From the IMG/VR virus record IMGVR_UViG_3300017752_000101, positions 1-29,088 of that record: a stretch of 29,088 nucleotides of DNA; one strand, 5' to 3'. The position numbers were made by a program, and so were the translations under genes. The stretch comes from a virus. The notes beneath the pieces were generated by a model. The model did not search any database. It worked only from the letters and a program-made list of their open reading frames with translations, and was not told the DNA's origin. Each line of letters starts with the position of its first letter. The stretch's first letter is position 1. Shown piece by piece: positions 6,150-12,256 of the stretch.

Positions 6150-7694
6150 ATGCAAGAAATACAGTTAGTAAAAACCCTGGCTTTTGGCGATCATGCTAGA
6201 AGCCAGGTATTAACTGGTGTTGAGAAACTTACAAATGCAGTAGGTTCAACGCTAGGAGCAAGTGGAAAATGTGTTATACTAGAAGATGCACAAGGAAAAC
6301 CACAGATAACAAAAGATGGAGTAACAGTTGCTAATAGCGTCGTGTTGCAAGACCCATTAGAAAACATAGGAGCTACTTTAATTAAAGAAGCTGCTCAAAG
6401 AACAGTGTCAGATGCTGGTGATGGTACTACTACAGCTACAGTATTAGCTAAAGCAATATTAGATCAAGCTAACGAACACTCTTTGTTAGATGATACTAGA
6501 GCAATGAAAAACGGTATTACATCAGGTGTTGATAAAGTTATAAAATATTTAAATAAAAAAAGTAGAAAGGTAAGTGGAGCAAGGATAGACCAAGTAGCTA
6601 CTATATCAGCTAATAATGATAAGGAGCTAGGCAAGGTTATAGGAGAAGCATTCAGATTAGTAGACGAGACTGGCATTGTTATGATGGAAACAAACGAGCA
6701 GCCAGAGACTGTAGTTGAGTTAATAGAGGGTGTTCAATATGACCAAGCGTTAAAGAACAACCATTTTATTACCAACAAACAAAAAGGAACGGCTGAATTA
6801 GATAATCCGCTCGTGCTCATTGTAGAGTCACAAATAACCAACATAAGGAAAATTCAGTCGGTCCTTGAATTTATTATTAAAAATGGTAAGAGTCTTCTTA
6901 TCATTGCAGATGTTGATCAACAAGTAGTTTCAGCTTTAGCTATGAATAAGTCTAAAGGTAATATAAAGGTAAATATATTAGATGCGCCTACTTATGGTAT
7001 TAGCAAAAAAGATGTGTTAAGCGATCTGTGTGCAGTTACAGGAGCAACTCTTATTAACGAAGATTTAGGAGATGACATGGATATTATACAACCTGAACAT
7101 TTAGGATCATGTTTAAAAGCTATAACTAATCATGAGGAAACTATATTACAAGTTGATCTTTCAGACAATACTGAGGTAAATGATACGATTAGTTTAATTG
7201 AAAGTCAAATTAAAGATACTAAAAATCCTAACATTATAGTCAGACTAGAAAAACGATTAGCTAAGTTAAAAGCTAAAGTTGCTACAGTTAAGGTTGGCGC
7301 TAATTCTGAAATAGAACTTAAAGAGAAAAAAGATAGAGTTGAAGATGCTATTTGTGCTACAAAAGCTGCTATAAAAGAAGGTATAGTATCTGGAGGCGGA
7401 GTAGCTTTATTAAACGCTAGCTTTAATTTGAAACCAATTTGTATTGGTGAAGAAGTATTATACCAAGCTATAAGGAGACCTTACGAATTAATACTTAAAA
7501 ACGCTGGTATAGAAAATTTAACTAAACTTGAAGATGGTAAAGGTTTAGATGTGGTTACAGGAAAAACGGTTGATATGGTAAAAGCCGGAATAATAGATCC
7601 TTTGTTAGTTACTAAAAGCGCATTAATAAATGCTGCCTCTGTTGCTAATACTATATTATCTACTGATTGTGTTATAAATAATATTAGAGCATGA
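6150..7694 (+). CDS. groEL: Phage-encoded GroEL chaperonin
   Basis: A 514-residue group I chaperonin (Cpn60), an ATP-driven double-ring folding machine. Key ATPase residues are present: ITKDGVTVA (D56, equivalent to E. coli D52), AGDGTTTATVLA (D91, equivalent to D87) and RVEDAICATKAA (D399, equivalent to D398), followed by GIVSGGGVALL. Length up to D399 equals the bacterial protein, so the apical and intermediate domains are of normal size. The equatorial C-terminal part is shortened by about 35 residues: the loop before TVDMVKAGIIDP is trimmed and the protein ends at CVINNIRA without the Gly-Gly-Met tail. The sequence is divergent. The start follows an A/T leader without Shine-Dalgarno. It is coupled by ATGA to groES downstream. 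Likely substrates are phage virion proteins, which is inference. Confidence 0.95.
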   Translation: MQEIQLVKTLAFGDHARSQVLTGVEKLTNAVGSTLGASGKCVILEDAQGKPQITKDGVTVANSVVLQDPLENIGATLIKEAAQRTVSDAGDGTTTATVLAKAILDQANEHSLLDDTRAMKNGITSGVDKVIKYLNKKSRKVSGARIDQVATISANNDKELGKVIGEAFRLVDETGIVMMETNEQPETVVELIEGVQYDQALKNNHFITNKQKGTAELDNPLVLIVESQITNIRKIQSVLEFIIKNGKSLLIIADVDQQVVSALAMNKSKGNIKVNILDAPTYGISKKDVLSDLCAVTGATLINEDLGDDMDIIQPEHLGSCLKAITNHEETILQVDLSDNTEVNDTISLIESQIKDTKNPNIIVRLEKRLAKLKAKVATVKVGANSEIELKEKKDRVEDAICATKAAIKEGIVSGGGVALLNASFNLKPICIGEEVLYQAIRRPYELILKNAGIENLTKLEDGKGLDVVTGKTVDMVKAGIIDPLLVTKSALINAASVANTILSTDCVINNIRA

Positions 7695-7951
7695 GAGCAA
7701 TAGGTAAATATATAGTTATAAATCCTATTAAGGAAGTTGATACAACTACAAAAGGAGGTTTAATTCTAGCTGAAAAGCAAAGAGAAGACGTTAGATACAG
7801 AAGAGCTATGGTTGTAGAACCTGGCTCTGATGTTTCTATATTAAAAAAAGGAGATGAAGTTTATTACGACAAATCATCTGGATTTAATATTGAAATAAAA
7901 AAAGAAGAATATAAAGTTATTAAAGAACATGATGTAGTTATTATATTATGA
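7691..7951 (+). CDS. groES: Phage-encoded GroES co-chaperonin
   Basis: An 86-residue Cpn10. It opens with MRAIGKYIVINPIKEVDTTT, followed by KGGLILAEKQ, the mobile loop with the GG-I/L-hydrophobic contact that docks onto GroEL. It continues with a VVEPGS turn, KKGDEVYYDKSSG (the beta-barrel GD-V-x-x motif) and EEYKVIKEHDVVIIL, the usual C-terminal strands. Length is slightly below the bacterial about 95. The start overlaps the groEL stop (ATGA), so translation is coupled, and the order is groEL then groES, opposite to the usual bacterial operon. It overlaps the following gene by ATGA as well. A strong assignment from motif order plus neighbour. Confidence 0.9.
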   Translation: MRAIGKYIVINPIKEVDTTTKGGLILAEKQREDVRYRRAMVVEPGSDVSILKKGDEVYYDKSSGFNIEIKKEEYKVIKEHDVVIIL

Positions 7952-8379
7952 GAAAATTAACTTCTTCTGATCTTAAAGATCTTAATTTATTAAAACATTA
8001 CAGAATAATACGTAAATGGGCTTGCAAAACATGTAATCTTAATGATGCAGACCTTGAGTTATTGATATACTTAGATGCATTAAATATGTTTACTAAGGAT
8101 GATTTTAAGAAAGGTACGTACTCTTATAGCTGGGACAACAGGCGCTGGAACAGATTATTGAAACAAGGGTGGATTACAGTGTGGAGGAAAAGAAACCACA
8201 CCACTCAAAAATATCACATATATAAAGTATCCTACAAGTGCAAACAGTTAATAAGTAGAATGTATCGTATTATGTTAGGTGAAGAAGATATGCCTACTAA
8301 AATATTAAATAAGAATAATAAATATAGTTACAAGGTTATGGCAAAAGCTATAGGCTTTGCAAATAAAGATAAGTTATGA
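7948..8379 (+). CDS. Winged-helix DNA-binding-like protein (143 aa)
   Basis: The predicted secondary-structure pattern is that of a MarR-like winged helix. A helical N-terminus with KHYRIIRKWACKTCNLNDAD is followed by LELLIYLDALNMFTKDDF (helix 1 and 2), a putative recognition helix WDNRRWNRLLKQGWITVWRK, a wing with HHxTTQKYHIYKV-like strands, and then a long helix KQLISRMYRIMLGEED. Two cysteines (CKTC) near residue 26-29 are notable but isolated. It overlaps groES and the next gene by ATGA on both sides, so it is made in step with the chaperonins. It could regulate the late operon or be a structural protein that has borrowed the fold. Confidence 0.55.
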   Translation: MRKLTSSDLKDLNLLKHYRIIRKWACKTCNLNDADLELLIYLDALNMFTKDDFKKGTYSYSWDNRRWNRLLKQGWITVWRKRNHTTQKYHIYKVSYKCKQLISRMYRIMLGEEDMPTKILNKNNKYSYKVMAKAIGFANKDKL

Positions 8380-8885
8380 AAAATAGAAAATCACCATTTA
8401 AAATTGTAGACCCAGTTAGTGGAGCTCCAGTTAATGTACCAGGTCAAATGGTACCAGGCCAAATGCCTATGCCAAATAGAGCAGGTGTACCTGATAGAAG
8501 TTTAAATAGTATGCAGCCTATGGGAACAATAGTAGATCCAGGTATGCAGTCAGCACAGCAAGCTCAAGCTTTTCAAAAGTTTAATAATATAGCTCAGAAC
8601 ATGCCACCATCTCCAACTCAAATGAAGTCTCCAGTTAATAACTATGATGATCCAGGAACAGCGCAAACCATAGATAATTCTTTAGGTGCGGCAGAAGGTG
8701 TTTTAGCAGCACAAAGGGCAGCTTTAATGGCAGATGATGAAGAAGATGGAGAAGATGAAGATAAAAAAAAACTAGATAAAGCAAAGGAAAAATATAAAAA
8801 AGATATGAAAAACCCTGCTAAGTCGTATAAAAAAAATCAAAAACAAATTGAAAAAGGCAAAGGTGTAAGACCAGCTTTTGGATAA
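8376..8885 (+). CDS. Disordered KSP-motif protein (169 aa)
   Basis: An unrecognised, largely disordered protein. The N-terminus MKNRKSPFKIVDP carries the K-S-P-x-K motif seen in several neighbours, and MKSPVNN lies in the middle. The first half is Met/Pro/Gln-rich with VPGQMVPGQMPMP repeats. An acidic stretch DDEEDGEDEDKKK is followed by a very basic C-terminus (KKLDKAKEKYKKDMKNPAKS). Charge-segregated proteins of this type may be virion cargo, scaffold or nucleic-acid binders. The start overlaps the winged-helix gene by ATGA. Confidence 0.6.
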   Translation: MKNRKSPFKIVDPVSGAPVNVPGQMVPGQMPMPNRAGVPDRSLNSMQPMGTIVDPGMQSAQQAQAFQKFNNIAQNMPPSPTQMKSPVNNYDDPGTAQTIDNSLGAAEGVLAAQRAALMADDEEDGEDEDKKKLDKAKEKYKKDMKNPAKSYKKNQKQIEKGKGVRPAFG

Positions 8886-8899
8886 TCAAAAACAAAGAT

Positions 8900-9058
8900 A
8901 TGAAACCAATTACAGGAACAGGAGTAAAATTAAAATGCGGATGCGGTAAGCTAGGCACGAGAGTTATGAAAAGTAATAACTCTACAATCACACCAACATT
9001 AAGACAAATCGATAATATCGAATATAAAGGTAATCCAGCATTATTAGCTCAAAGATAA
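8900..9058 (+). CDS. Small CGCG protein (52 aa)
   Basis: ATG at 8900 to TAA at 9056-9058, with sequence starting MKPITGTGVKLKCGCGKLGT and ending IEYKGNPALLAQR. The CGCG cluster could bind metal or form disulphides, and the rest is polar. No family is recognised. It is supported by tight packing: it begins 14 bases after the previous stop and its stop overlaps the next start (TAATG), with the same codon usage as neighbours. Confidence 0.55.
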   Translation: MKPITGTGVKLKCGCGKLGTRVMKSNNSTITPTLRQIDNIEYKGNPALLAQR

Positions 9059-9216
9059 TGGGTTTAGAAGATTTAAAGCTGTACTGTTTAAATATAACAT
9101 CAGCTACGGTTGTTAGTCTAGGATGGCTAGAGCCTGTATTGTCTATACTATTGTTATTAACCACTTTAGGTTATACTGCTCACAAATGGTATTTACTAAA
9201 GAAAAAAGAAAAATAA
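9058..9216 (+). CDS. Small single-TM membrane protein (52 aa)
   Basis: Starts at ATG 9058 (TAATG overlap) and ends TAA 9214-9216. Residues about 13-20 are mildly hydrophobic. Residues about 22-43 (LGWLEPVLSILLLLTTLGYT) form a clear membrane helix, followed by the basic tail HKWYLLKKKEK, giving a probable cytoplasmic C-terminus. Its position just upstream of the amidase and spanin candidate suggests a lysis role (holin, antiholin or accessory), but a better holin candidate lies at 14522. Similar short membrane proteins are frequent in marine phage lysis regions, though this is memory rather than search. Confidence 0.55.
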   Translation: MGLEDLKLYCLNITSATVVSLGWLEPVLSILLLLTTLGYTAHKWYLLKKKEK

Positions 9217-9219
9217 AAT

Positions 9220-9651
9220 ATGAGCTGGAGAGATAGTTTTTTAAGCAAGAGCCCTATAAAAATCACTGAAGGAGAAACGGAAACTGCTAGAGCTAGAAGA
9301 GAAGCAAATATGGATTTTCATAAAGCAGAGCAAGAATCATTTAAAAGGTTTAACAAAACACCTGAAGGAGAAGCTGCGTATAACTTGTATATGAACAATC
9401 AAGTAGCAGACGGCGCTAAGATGGATCCTAAGACAGGCATGATAAAGGTTGTAAATAGAATGACTGGAGAAACAAACTTAGTAAACGTTGGTGAAACTAA
9501 GAAAGTTAAAAGAGATTATTTTAATGCTGCAGGTAATTTTAGAGTACAAGATGCAGAGTATCAAGAAGCAGATAAAAAAATAAAATCAGGTTTAAAAGGA
9601 GGAGCTTTAGCTAGTGAAGAAGCAGGTGTGACTGAACTCGTAAATAGATAA
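9220..9651 (+). CDS. KSP-motif protein of unknown function (143 aa)
   Basis: The N-terminus MSWRDSFLSKSPIKITEGE contains the K-S-P-x-K motif at residues 10-14. The rest is charged and mostly helical (ARARREANMDFHKAEQESFKRF), then a short beta segment (MDPKTGMIKVVNRMTGETNLV) and a Lys/Glu-rich end. No enzyme motif, TM segment or signal peptide. It lies between the small membrane protein and the amidase. The shared motif ties it to the basic proteins further downstream. Confidence 0.55.
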   Translation: MSWRDSFLSKSPIKITEGETETARARREANMDFHKAEQESFKRFNKTPEGEAAYNLYMNNQVADGAKMDPKTGMIKVVNRMTGETNLVNVGETKKVKRDYFNAAGNFRVQDAEYQEADKKIKSGLKGGALASEEAGVTELVNR

Positions 9652-9652
9652 A

Positions 9653-10066
9653 ATGAGAAATATAAAAGAAATTATTATACATTGCTCTGCTACTAGAGAA
9701 GGACAAGACATACCAGTTGAAACAATAAGAGACTGGCATGTTAACTCTAGAGGGTGGAGCGACATTGGCTATCATTTCTACATCGAACTAGATGGAACTA
9801 TTAAAAAAGGTAGAGATATAGATCGTGTCGGAGCTCATTGCAAGTCGCATAATAGAAATAGCATAGGGTTATGTTATTGTGGAGGCGTTGAAGCAGATGG
9901 TAAGACTCCGAAGGATACTAGAACACAAATACAAAAAGAAAGTCTGTTACATGTCCTTAAAACGTTAAAGGCTATGTATCCAGATGCTATTATTTATTCA
10001 CACAATGAGTTTGCTAATAAAGCATGCCCATCATTTGACGCAACCAATGAGTACAAAGATCTCTGA
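9653..10066 (+). CDS. N-acetylmuramoyl-L-alanine amidase, T7 lysozyme type (endolysin)
   Basis: A 137-residue Amidase_2 domain protein that cuts the bond between MurNAc and L-alanine of peptidoglycan during lysis. Zinc ligands are visible as H10 (IIIHCSAT), H117 (YSHNEF) and C125 (NKACPSFD). Catalytic Y40 lies in SDIGYHFYI and K123 in NKACPSF, as in T7 lysozyme (151 residues). There is no signal peptide, so export needs a holin. T7 lysozyme also inhibits its RNA polymerase, but nothing here shows that activity. The start lies two bases after the preceding stop, and the 3' end overlaps the spanin candidate by 20 bases. Confidence 0.93.
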   Translation: MRNIKEIIIHCSATREGQDIPVETIRDWHVNSRGWSDIGYHFYIELDGTIKKGRDIDRVGAHCKSHNRNSIGLCYCGGVEADGKTPKDTRTQIQKESLLHVLKTLKAMYPDAIIYSHNEFANKACPSFDATNEYKDL

Positions 10067-10460
10067 AAACACTAACATACAACTTGATTTAAAAACTGTA
10101 GTAGCGATAATAATGGTTACAGCCTCTTTTGTAGGTATGTATTATACACTACAAGCAGATATTGAAGAAGCTAGAAAATTACCACCTATAGAAGTTACTC
10201 GCTTAGAATATGAACTAAAAGAAGAGTGGAACGAGAAGATGATAATCCAACTAAAAGATCAAGTAGAAATGCTTGAGCAGACTCAAGATATATTAAAAGA
10301 AGAAATTGGTATAACTGCTAGTATGATTAAAGATGGTACAGAAGCTGATGGTAAGCTAGAAGAGCTTAATAGACAGTTAGAAGAATTACAGAACAAAAAA
10401 CCTAATACTAGAGTAATAGTAAAAGAAGTAAAAGTTGATAAAAAAGGTAGAAAATTATAA
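10047..10460 (+). CDS. Membrane-anchored coiled-coil protein, spanin-like (137 aa)
   Basis: I take the start at ATG 10047 (MSTKISENTNIQLDLKTVVA). An upstream in-frame ATG at 9984 would lie deep inside the amidase gene. Residues about 16-34 form one TM helix (VVAIIMVTASFVGMYY). They are followed by a PP-containing linker and a charged coiled coil at about 60-117 with heptad Leu/Ile, then a basic tail. This topology (N-terminal anchor, long periplasmic coiled coil, directly after the endolysin) fits an inner-membrane spanin. No embedded lipoprotein o-spanin ORF was identified, so the role remains inferred. Confidence 0.65.
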   Translation: MSTKISENTNIQLDLKTVVAIIMVTASFVGMYYTLQADIEEARKLPPIEVTRLEYELKEEWNEKMIIQLKDQVEMLEQTQDILKEEIGITASMIKDGTEADGKLEELNRQLEELQNKKPNTRVIVKEVKVDKKGRKL

Positions 10461-10463
10461 GTT

Positions 10464-10604
10464 ATGAAAAAAGTAAATAACTCACCAGCGTTAAGAAAAC
10501 TATCAGCATCTTGTAAGGCTGCTGCTAGAAAAAAGTTTGATGTTTACCCATCAGCTTATGCTAATATGTGGGCTTCTAAACAACAAGGTAAAGGTAAGTG
10601 TTAA
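10464..10604 (+). CDS. Small basic protein with FDVYPSAYAN motif (46 aa)
   Basis: ATG 10464 to TAA 10602-10604. Sequence begins MKKVNNSPALRKLSASCKAA and continues with ARKKFDVYPSAYANMWASKQ. The (A)ARKKFDVYPSAYAN segment is a motif I recognise from many marine phage genomes as a small basic module of unknown function. It has a variant of the neighbouring KSP motif (NNSPALRK) in its first nine residues. It is packed between the spanin candidate and the phosphatase, with its stop overlapping the upstream A-rich leader of the next ATG. Confidence 0.65.
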   Translation: MKKVNNSPALRKLSASCKAAARKKFDVYPSAYANMWASKQQGKGKC

Positions 10605-10605
10605 A

Positions 10606-11145
10606 ATGTTTGAAGAGTTTGATTATTCTCAATTTAAGAATATGCCTCCTCCTGCAGATGGTTCATTAAGAACTTTATCAGAGATAAAATCTTTAAAAAA
10701 CATACCTATTAACAAAAGCTTTGTAAAAAAGAGAGACAACATATATGGATCTTTCAAAGAAGTAGCAGATAAAAAAAATATAAAACTAGACAAACAGGAA
10801 ATAGATAAATTAACAGATGGATCTGCTAGTGTTATATTAAAGCTAAAAAAATATTATAATAGACCTAGGCCAAAAGATCAAGCAAAACAATATGGTATTG
10901 ACATAGATACTTTAGAACTAGCTTCTATGAAAACACCATCTTATCCTTCAGGTCACTCTGCCCAAGGCGTATTAATAGGTAATTATTTAGCTGATAAATA
11001 CGACAACGATGAGTTTTTGCAAGTAGGAAACGAAATATCAGACGCTAGAAATGTAGCAAGAGCTCATTATAAATCTGATTCTGATATGGGTAAAAAATTA
11101 GGAAAAGCTATGTATAACCACTTAAAACAAAATGGAAGCAAGTAA
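10606..11145 (+). CDS. PAP2-type acid phosphatase (179 aa)
   Basis: All three PAP2 motifs are present: K81-x6-R88-P89 (KKYYNRPRP), PSGH (114-117, with the general-acid His) and R148-x5-H154-x3-D158 (ARNVARAHYKSD, with the nucleophile His and charge-relay Asp). The Ser that often precedes the motif-3 Arg is Ala here. The family removes phosphate from lipids, nucleotides or small metabolites through a phospho-His intermediate. No TM segment or signal peptide is visible, so a soluble cytoplasmic or virion enzyme is likely, unlike membrane PAP2 lipid phosphatases. I chose ATG 10606 because an earlier in-frame ATG (10537) lies within the preceding gene. It overlaps the next gene by 14 bases. Confidence 0.85.
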   Translation: MFEEFDYSQFKNMPPPADGSLRTLSEIKSLKNIPINKSFVKKRDNIYGSFKEVADKKNIKLDKQEIDKLTDGSASVILKLKKYYNRPRPKDQAKQYGIDIDTLELASMKTPSYPSGHSAQGVLIGNYLADKYDNDEFLQVGNEISDARNVARAHYKSDSDMGKKLGKAMYNHLKQNGSK

Positions 11146-11884
11146 ATTAAAAAAAGTATCATCACAGCTTAAAAAATCAGTTAAAGCTCACGAAAAGCAA
11201 GCTAATATAATTGATGGTTATTTAAGTAGCATTAAAGATAAAAGTCCTGCTATGAGAAAAGTTAGAGCAAAAGGCGGTGGTACTAAAAAAGTATGTTTAC
11301 CTTTAGCTAAAATTAGAAGCATGAGCTCTGGTGAAAAATCCAAAATAGTTAGAGCTAAAAGAAAAGCAGGCGCAGCAGGTGAATATAAAAGATCTTCTAA
11401 AAGTAATACTACAGGCACTAGTAGTGGAGGTAGTTTAAAAAACTGGGTAAAACAAGATTGGAGACAAGTTGCTAATCCTAGTTTGAAATGTGGTGAAAAA
11501 GCGCCAGGTGAGAAAAAATCTCCAGCTAAATGTTGGCAAGGTTATGAGAGAGTTCCAGGAACTGCTAAAGGTACAAAAGGTAGTTGTAAAAAATCGCCTG
11601 CTAAAAAAGCAGAGCCAAGAAAAACTATTGGTAGAGGTAAAAACTTTAATAAAGCTAATCCTACTGGAACTGGAGCTAAAGCAGGCGGTGGTATGACACA
11701 AAAAGGTGTTAATGAATACAAAAGAAAAAATCCAGGTAGTAAATTAAAAACTGCAGTAACAAAAGATCCTTCAAAGTTAAAACCTGGTAGTAAAGATGCA
11801 AAACGTAGAAAATCATTTTGTGCTAGATCAAAAGGATGGACTGGCGAAAGAGGTAGAGCTGCTAGACGTAGATGGAATTGTTAA
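11132..11884 (+). CDS. Basic Cys-containing phage protein with KSPAK motifs (250 aa)
   Basis: A Lys/Gly/Ser-rich protein composed of small modules common in marine phages. A segment VCLPLAKIRSMSSGEKSKIV (about residues 53-72) is followed by SLKNWVKQDWRQV, a module resembling the DUF5872 type. The C-terminus runs from about residue 194 (NEYKRKNPGSKLKTAVTKDP) to KRRKSFCARSKGWTGERGRA and RRRWNC, resembling DUF6321-type ends. Between them lie three KSP motifs (DKSPAMRK, EKKSPAKC, CKKSPAKK). Paired cysteines may bind metal. The likely role is nucleic-acid binding or a virion component, with no catalytic motif. The family names are from memory. Confidence 0.6.
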   Translation: MEASKLKKVSSQLKKSVKAHEKQANIIDGYLSSIKDKSPAMRKVRAKGGGTKKVCLPLAKIRSMSSGEKSKIVRAKRKAGAAGEYKRSSKSNTTGTSSGGSLKNWVKQDWRQVANPSLKCGEKAPGEKKSPAKCWQGYERVPGTAKGTKGSCKKSPAKKAEPRKTIGRGKNFNKANPTGTGAKAGGGMTQKGVNEYKRKNPGSKLKTAVTKDPSKLKPGSKDAKRRKSFCARSKGWTGERGRAARRRWNC

Positions 11885-11893
11885 ATATATATT

Positions 11894-12256
11894 ATGGCAT
11901 TTAAATTAAAATCTCCTTATGAGAAACAAACAACGCCAATATATATGGTAGATGACGAGAACGATGTTTTAGGTAGAGCTAACAATAATGGCACTATAAC
12001 TATTAATAATAGAATAGATGATCCTAAGCAACTTGAGGAAGTTATAGATCATGAAGAAGTTCATGTTAATCAATTTAAAAGATTTGAAAAATCAAATGGT
12101 AAAAAAGGTTTAAACTATTCTGATACATCTATAGAGTGGGAAGGAAAATCTTATCCACGTAAAAACGGTAAAATAAAATACAAAGGCAAATGGATCATGG
12201 AAGGTAGTAAGTCGTTTCCGTGGGAACAAGAAGCATACAAAAAAGAGAAAAAATGA
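11894..12256 (+). CDS. Minimal HExxH metallopeptidase-like protein (120 aa)
   Basis: The N-terminus MAFKLKSPYEKQTTPIYMVD carries the KSP motif. The core has a short beta hairpin (GTITINNRI), then VIDHEEVHVNQ, giving the zinc motif H53-E54-x-x-H57. After the EWEGKSYPRK stretch there is PWEQEAY, whose Glu (E111 or E113) is placed like the third zinc ligand of gluzincins. Small DUF4157-like peptidases have this HExxH plus E-x-x-A-Y layout. No transmembrane or export signal. Its neighbours carry KSP motifs, so it may process virion proteins, but that is inference. The 3' end overlaps the next gene by ATGA. Confidence 0.65.
   Translation: MAFKLKSPYEKQTTPIYMVDDENDVLGRANNNGTITINNRIDDPKQLEEVIDHEEVHVNQFKRFEKSNGKKGLNYSDTSIEWEGKSYPRKNGKIKYKGKWIMEGSKSFPWEQEAYKKEKK

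Noticed and set aside
9984-10046. Upstream ATG extending the spanin-like protein by 21 residues
   Set aside because: It would overlap the amidase gene by 83 bases and add a His-rich segment unlike the rest. The ATG at 10047 gives a normal N-terminus before the membrane helix.
10537-10605. Upstream ATG extending the PAP2 phosphatase by 23 residues
   Set aside because: The extension lies inside the 46-residue FDVYPSAYAN gene, whose motif is recognisable. MFEEFDY at 10606 is the better start.
12220-12252. Upstream ATG of the lysine-rich gene
   Set aside because: ATG 12253 gives an ATGA overlap like its neighbours and begins with the conserved MSFESLVK opening.
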